Assembly: GCA_036898135.1 (NCBI GenBank)
Contig: CM072514.1
Location: 12,202,824 to 12,266,823, forward strand
Origin: Oncomelania hupensis
Taxonomy: Eukaryota; Mollusca; Gastropoda; Littorinimorpha; Pomatiopsidae
Direction of reading: 5' to 3'
DNA length: 64,000 nucleotides
The notes under the pieces are model-generated. The model worked only from the letters and a program-made list of their open reading frames with translations, did not search any database and had not been told where the DNA came from. Positions 25,239 through 32,876 of this stretch are shown here, one piece after another. The position numbers and the translations under genes were made by a program. Numbering within the stretch: the stretch's first letter is position 1; each line of letters starts with the position of its first letter.

Positions 25239-28200
25239 GGAATAGGGCCATTGCAGTTAAAAAGACTTGTTCAACCCTTTCAACATTGTACACCTGTATT
25301 CACAATTCCATTGGCACCCGATTGTAAATGAATATAATTAATTTGGGAACATTTCAAAATAACGGCACACTGAAAATATACAAGCGGTAGGGTCCTGACT
25401 CTGTGCACCAAAAATCGAAAATTATTAGCTAGGTTTCGTTTCTTATGCTTGTCAAAATGCTTTGGGAACATTTTAAAGGCCTACTTTGTGCTGGGTATAA
25501 GTGCATTCCTGTTTATTCTACTCTGAACATTTTACAACATCTGGGCACTCTTCAATGCTTACGCATCGTAATTCATTGTCCCTTCTTTTTCCAGTCAACT
25601 TGACAGAAATGACCTCCGGAAGTTCAGACATGAGCAAAACCATAGGGGATGAATTACACACCTGGATGTTTCGGGGGAAGTTATCTGACCTTTTAAACTG
25701 TTTATGTGGTTATTGGAGAGCTCTGACAGCAATAATGTGAATGAATAAACTCTTCTAACTACTATGTCAGTGCTTTCAATAGCCCTTTGATAGCAAGTAA
25801 GTGTGCTATTTTAATAAACAACTTTTATAGTCATTGCGTTTAAAAGCTCTTTGATAGCAAGTAAGTGCGCTATTTTAATAAACAAGTTCTATGGTCAGTG
25901 CTTTCAATAGCTCTTTGATAGCAAGTAAGCGTACTTTTTAATAAACAAGTTAGTTAGTTATTCATTGCTCACAGGGTTTAGCGGACTGCAAAGAGCTGAA
26001 TCAGGACCACAAAATCAAGACCACAACTCCGCTGAAAGAGGACTCGCCCCTAATCTGCATAAAAGATCTGCCGAAACAACCCTAGTGGTAAAACTGAAGG
26101 AAATCCACCAGCCAGTCACTTTACAATAAAGACATCCCATGCAGGGGACGCTGAGGCTATACACTAATTTATCGAACCCCCGTTTACAAAAACAAAATAG
26201 AATACAAACATCATTATAAAATATTAACAAAACACATACATATAAAATGCCTACATTGCCAAATAATAACATCATAGGAAGCCCCAGTGACCATTTGGCA
26301 GAAAGCGTTCAATATTCCCAAGCTGATCCAACAGACCTCACACACAAATGAGGAGTTTTGTCCCGGAAGAGTTTTGAAGAAAAAAGGTAGATGACTGGTC
26401 CAGCGAAGAAGAAGATAGTATAGTAGATTGATAGAATAGAGTAGGAATGAGAAAGAACAAAGAAGAAAGACAATGTGAATTTAAAGCACTAAATTTCCAG
26501 AAAGTGGGGATACTATTTATACTGAAACCCCCGGCACCCTTACAGAGAAATCAAACAAGCGCTATTGGCGGGGCCGGGTAGCTCAGTTGGTAAGAGCGTC
26601 TTGCTAGTAACCGAAAGGTCGCTGGTTCGAATCCCGGATTGGTCAACGTGTGATCATATTATTTTCCCCTTTACCAACAACTGGCCCGCTGGTGTCAGTA
26701 TAAATCGGTCCAGTAGTCACCTATATGCGAAAGTGTCGTGTGACTATAATCTACAAACAACAACAACAACCCTTACAGGGAGAGGGAGAGGTGGGGGTAA
26801 TAAACAAGTTCTATGGTCAGTGCTTTCAATAGCTCTTTGATAGCAAGTAAGTGTGCTCTTTTAATAAACAAGTTCTATGGTCAGTGCTTTCAATAGCTCT
26901 TTGATAGCAAGTAAGTGTGCTCTTTTAATAAACAAGTTCTATGGTCAGTGCTTTCAATAGCTCTTTGATAGCAAGTAAGTGTGCTCTTTTAATAAACAAG
27001 TTCTATGGTCAGTGCTTTCAATAGCTCTTTGATAGCAAGTAAGTGTGCTCTTTTAATAAACAAGTTCTATGGTCAGTGCTTTCAATAGCTCTTTGATAGA
27101 AAGTAAGGGTGCTATTTTAATAAACAAGTTCTATGGTCAGTGCTTTCAATAGCTCTTTGATAGAAAGTAAGGGTGCTATTTTAATAAACAAGTTCTATGG
27201 TCAGTGCTTTCAATAGCTCTTTGATAGCAAGTAAGCGCGCTATTTTAATAAACAAGTTCTATGGTCAGTGCTTTCAATAGCTCTTTGATAGAAAGTAAGG
27301 GTGCTATTTTAATAAACAAGTCCTATGGTCAGTGCTTTCAATAGCTCTTTGATAGCAAGTAAGTGTGCTATTTTAATAAACAAGTTCTATGGTCAGTGCT
27401 TTCAATAGCTCTTTGATAGCAAGTAAGCGCGCTATTTTACAAAAATCAAAGCCAAAGGGAAGCATACCTAAATCCATAAGCTGAGTAATGTTGCTGTATG
27501 TCGGGTGACTTCGCAAGTAATACTGGCACTTCAGGTAAGCTGAATCTGAAACAGAAAAATATATTTAAAATAATGATGATTATAATTTTATTATTCATTA
27601 ATTTTATGATACTACTCTGTTACACTGTTCTTTTTTTTAATCAGTAGTTGATTCAGCCCCGATGCTTGAATCCTGATAAGTGTAACTCAGATTCGTTTAT
27701 CTACACAACCTGTTCACTCAGCAACCAGGAAGGAAGGTATGAAGTTACCCAACTTTATTCAGCGTACATCAACAACTGCCTACAATCGTTCAATCGCTTT
27801 TTCCACTTTCACCTTTTTCAACTCAGTGCATCACTTATATAGTTTTTCTATAATCTAGAGAACGTTTGAACATTCCAGCGTGACACAATTACAGCCAATC
27901 ACAATAAAATTCGTCATCAGAACTATGCACTGTCTTACGTCATATAACTTTATTTACGTTCGAAGAATTTCTTAGCTACTAGTAGATTTATCGAGATGCT
28001 TCGATCAATAGTAAACAAGCAACCCTAGAAAATTCTCCAATAATATCGACCAACAAAAATTATCAACATTATAAAAAGCTTCTTCCAACTACAACGCAAA
28101 ATCAAATCAAAGGTAAATACACCCTGTTATTGCATGCTTTGCAAAACAAAACGATCAGATCTATCGTGCGCGTCTCAAACGTAACATACACATAATGATG

Positions 28201-31200
28201 ATTTTAACTCATTTGCAGCGTTTTATATGTGCTTGATAAAGGTTCTTAATAAAACCAAATATTTTTACTTTTAACCTCCATAGTTATGTCATGTAACTAT
28301 TGTATTTTTTCTTTTAGAAATTAAAAAAATTGGAATATTTGTTTATAAGAAATATCTGCACCTCTCTAAATGAATCAACTTTATAGAAAATTAAATAAAA
28401 TAAATTAAAAAGAATTTGGATGTGTCGATAGTAGCCAACAAATTTATTTCAAAGTACATATTTCGATATTGTTCAAGTCAAACACGTTGTTATCCAGGGC
28501 ACTAGTTCACAAATGTTTGCCTAATTTCCTTAAAACTTGTCTGTGCTCTACCTCTGAACTGCAACGCGTCACAGAACTTCGTAATAATAAAATTTTACAG
28601 CCATTTCAATAGGAGAACAAAACAAATTCAAATTATTTTTTGTTATCCTTACTATTATTTCTGAAGCAAGGAATTCATCGTCAGTTTGAGCAACAACATT
28701 ACCCATCTTTTAAAGTGATAACAATGCAACTTCTCGTCGTGCTTAGATGTCAAGAATATATTATGAATGTGTGTGTGTGTGCACTTTGCAAGTGCTTGCA
28801 TGCGCCTAAAGTAGGCTTTTTTGTTGTTGTCTAGAATGGGCGGGATATAGAGTTTAGTATGCTTTTTTGTTGTTGTCTAGATTGGGCAGGATATAGAGTT
28901 AAGTATGCTTTTTTGTTGTTGTCTAGATTGGGCGGGATATAGAGTTAAGTAGGCTTTTTAGTTGTTGTCTAGATTTGGCGGGATGCAAACTTGTTTTTTC
29001 CAACCTAGTTCCAGTCATTCGCCCAAAAAGGCAATCACAGAAGTCGAACGAAGCTCTTCGATGTGTTACGAAATGATGCTTGCATGACTACGACTAGTTG
29101 ACATTAAAAATGATCTTCTTCTTCTTCTTCTTGATGTTGAGGGCCCACGATCAAGGCGTCGATCATTCTGGCTCCTATGGGTTGATGAGGGGGTTTGCGG
29201 TTTCACTATATTTTGTGTGCTGTTGCAGACTAACTATCTTTATCAACTGTACAACTATTTTCAAAAAGTATTTACATAGTCCAATGCCATAGTTTGTAGC
29301 CACGTTGGTGTTTTCTGGCTGGTTGTATGGGGAGTGGTAGGGATGAGGGAAGGTGTTAGTGTCTTGGAGAGTATCAGGAGCTGGAAGTTGGATGGGAGCA
29401 GGCTCTTGGCACAAACGTGCCAAGTGTATTAGCCTCTGCTACATCTTTTGGCAGATTGTTCCAGTCTCTGATGGTCCCTGGCAGGAAAGAGCAGCCTCTA
29501 TATTGTGTTCTTGTTGTGATGAGCCTAAACTGCTTGTCGTGACCTCGTCGTTGTCGAGAGGGGAGAGGGATGAGTTTTTGTTGAAGGCTGGGGCAGTGGG
29601 CTAGCCCATTGTTTATCTTAAACAACATGGAGAGTCTGGCTAGTCGTCGTCTCTCTTCCAGTGTTGACCAACCCAGCGTCTCCAGCATGTTGCTAACACT
29701 GGACGTGTTTCTGTATCGGTTGAGGACAAAACGTGCTGCACGCCGCTGGACTGCCTCCAATCTGTCGATGTTCTTCTGGGTGTATGGGTCCCAGACGTTA
29801 GATGCGTATTCCAGGATTGGTTGTACAAAGGCTTTATAAGCCCTTTCCTTTACACTGGCATTACTAATCTTCAGGTTCCCAAGGGTCTTGTTTGCTTTGT
29901 TGCATACATTGTCAATATGATCGTCCCATTTGATTTCTCTATGAATTGTAATGCCTAAGTATTTAACTGAGGAAATTGGTTCCAGAACATGGCCGTGCAG
30001 TTGGTATGGGTGGTGTAGAGGGTTTCTGCTCCTGGTGACGGACAGAGTCTGGCACTTGGCAGGATGGAACTCCATGTCCCAGCTCTTCTCCCACTCAGCG
30101 AGGTGGAGGAGGTCCTGTTGTAGCCGGTCTTGGTCCAAGCTGTTGCAGATCGTCCTGTACACCGCCGTGTCATCAGCGAACAGTCTTGCCAGTGAGGACA
30201 GCTTCTCAGGCAGGTCATTGATGTACGCTAAGAACAAACAGGGACCCAGCACCGAGCCTTGAGGAACGCCGGATTTGACGCTGACGAAGGAGGAGCTTGC
30301 GCCATCCACCACCACTGCCTGGTACCGGTCGCTGAGGAAGCAAGAGATCCATGTTTTGGTTGTGCCCTTAATGCCGTAGCGCTGGAGCTTGTGTAACAGC
30401 AGGCTATGGTTGACACGGTCGAATGCCTTCGAGAAGTCCATCACAAGGACGTCAGTCTGCTTGCCGCCCTCCAGATTGGTCGTCAGGTCCTCCACAAACT
30501 CAAGGAGCTGGGTTTCACAGGATCTCTTGCCTCGGAATCCGTGTTGATTGTCGTTCAGTATGTTGTAGCTTTCGAAATGCTTCATAACTGCGCTGACTAT
30601 AATGTGCTCCAACAGCTTACATACTACACTGGTGAGAGATACCGGCCTATAGTTGGCAGGGTCATACTGCTCTCCTTTCTTATAGATTGGTGTAACATGC
30701 GCTGTTTTCCAGTCTGTTGGAACGATGCCTGTGGACAGTGACGACTGGAAGAGGATCGCTGTTGCTTCTAATTTTGTTCGATTTACACAGATTAGCATTT
30801 CGCAACGGTATACTTTGTTATTATCGACCATATTTAATAGTTGCGTTCCTTGATTTGCATTTTGTTAGTTCTCAGCAGTAGTCTAATAATAGCATAGGCT
30901 TAATCTACATTATATATTATAAGTAAGTCTTCGCGCAGCGAAGAAGCTCACTAGCTGAATATAATTATTACACCTGTATTGTTTGTTTTATACGTAAATA
31001 AATGTTTAAACTATATCTATTCTAATTAATAATATTTAGGCCTATACTATATAATATTTGAATCGTTAAATTTCCGGAGAAGGACGAGTAGGCTAAGCGA
31101 ATTTTATTTTTATATAACTCGAGATCAGAGTTAAATTAATAGTTAGTTAGTTAGTTATTCATTGCTTACATGGTCCAGCGGACTGCAAAGAGCCGAATCA

Positions 31201-31328
31201 GGACCACAAAATCAAGACAACTCGAGATCAGAGTTGAATTAATAGCTAATTAGTTATTCATTGCTTACAGGGTCCAGCGGACTGCAAAGTGCCGAATCAG
31301 GACCACAAAATCAAGACCACAACTTTGC

Positions 31329-31375
<47 letters not shown>

Positions 31376-31418
31376 TATTTTTTTAGTTAAATCTTTAATT
31401 AATTTATTTGTTTTGTTT

Positions 31419-31474
<56 letters not shown>

Positions 31475-31517
31475 TATTTTTTTAGTTAAATCTTTAATTA
31501 ATTTATTTGTTTTGTTT

Positions 31518-31566
<49 letters not shown>

Positions 31567-31603
31567 TTGCTATTATTATAATTATTATTATTATTATTAT
31601 TAA

Positions 31604-31659
<56 letters not shown>

Positions 31660-32838
31660 CTACTGTAAAAAAAAAAAAAAGGGAATAGTGTGCTGCTGTG
31701 CGTGCTCAATGGTGTAAATATGGTCAGTGACGTTTTTTGTTTGGTGTAACCGGAAATATTCAGATGGTGTTACTGGTTATTGTTTCTTATAGATTTACCA
31801 AAGTTTCAGATGATTTATGGAAATTTCCGCCTGCCACGCAACATTTTTTATATACGTGTTTCTCATTAAAATACATATCATTGAAATACATATAACAAAT
31901 TTACTGTATCAGTTAAAAAGAATAATATTAGTTAAATAAATAATTGCTTTGGTGCTTGCAATATAAATGTCACTGTGGTTTGAGACCATTATAAACTTGC
32001 TTTGCCTTGTTGTGCTGAAGGGACATCAACGTATCCATAGCGCTTTGAAGTTTTGTCATGGTTTTAATTAATGTTGATATAGATGTGAAATCGTTGTATG
32101 TGTACATTATGTGTTATGTAGTACTTTTACTCTTTATTACTAATTGTATCAGTATATTAATCATCATAAAATAATAATAATACTAACTGCTTCAAAATGC
32201 GAATCTCGACTTGACTTACAACTTGAAGCTGTGCAGATCGAAATAGAATTAGATCTAGAAGCAACAGCGGCTATTTTTATGCACGGATGATCCGTAGGAT
32301 CTCATCTTTGATATGATGATGATAATCATTATTGTCAGGGTGGCGACGTGGTGATTGTCCTTTACGCTGATGCAATAGGACGTTAAGCTTCGTTGTTCCT
32401 CTTTTCGTCTTTGTAAACTCGTGGGCCTCCTACATACGTACGTAGTATAGTATGTAATTGAGGCCTACGAAAGACGAGACTTCTCAGCCTGTGGTTTCAC
32501 GTAGTCCTGCCAGCATTCGTTCGTAAAACATCGGATAGCTTCGCTCGACTCGGAGAGCTTCGTTCGACTTCGGTAATTGCCTTTTTCGCCGAATGACTGG
32601 AACTAGGTTGGAAAAAACAAGTTCGCTGGCGGTATATAGACTAAAGTAGGCTTTTTTTGTTGTTGTCTAGACAGGGTGGGATATAGAGTTAAGTAGGCTT
32701 TTTTGTTGTTGTCTAGATTGGGCGGGATATAGAGTTAAATAGGCTTTTTTGTTGTTGTCTAGACTGGGCGGGATATAGAGTTAAGTAGGCTTTTTTGTTG
32801 TTGTCTAGATTGGGCGGGATATAGAGTTAATGTCTGTA

Positions 32839-32876
<38 letters not shown>

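Larger units (their letters stand above)
25765..27440. repeat. 64-bp minisatellite, about 13 units, interrupted by an insertion
   Basis: The unit begins TTCTATGGTCAGTGCTTTCA and includes AGCTCTTTGATAGCAAGTAA and TTTTAATAAACAAG. Three older units lie at 25765-25949 and ten at 26798-27440, separated by an 848-bp insertion. Variants (GTGTGCTCTT, GGGTGCTATT, GCGCGCTATT) are grouped, showing block amplification. Confidence 0.95.
28985..32626. mobile_element. MULE-like long-TIR element (3.64 kb)
   Basis: The left end GCAAACTTGTTTTTTCCAAC and the reverse complement of the right end GCGAACTTGTTTTTTCCAAC match for about 120-140 bp with one gap. Flanks TGGCGGGAT (28976-28984) and TGGCGGTAT (32627-32635) look like a 9-bp target-site duplication. 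Long TIRs plus a 9-bp duplication suggest Mutator/MULE, but no MULE transposase is visible; the interior holds a LINE and simple repeats. Confidence 0.75.

Noticed and set aside
26571..26643. A tRNA gene
   Set aside because: A and B boxes are present but acceptor and T stems do not pair, and a SINE body with CAA tail follows.
25765..27440. A CRISPR array
   Set aside because: The 64-bp units are continuous, without unique spacers, and the context is eukaryotic.
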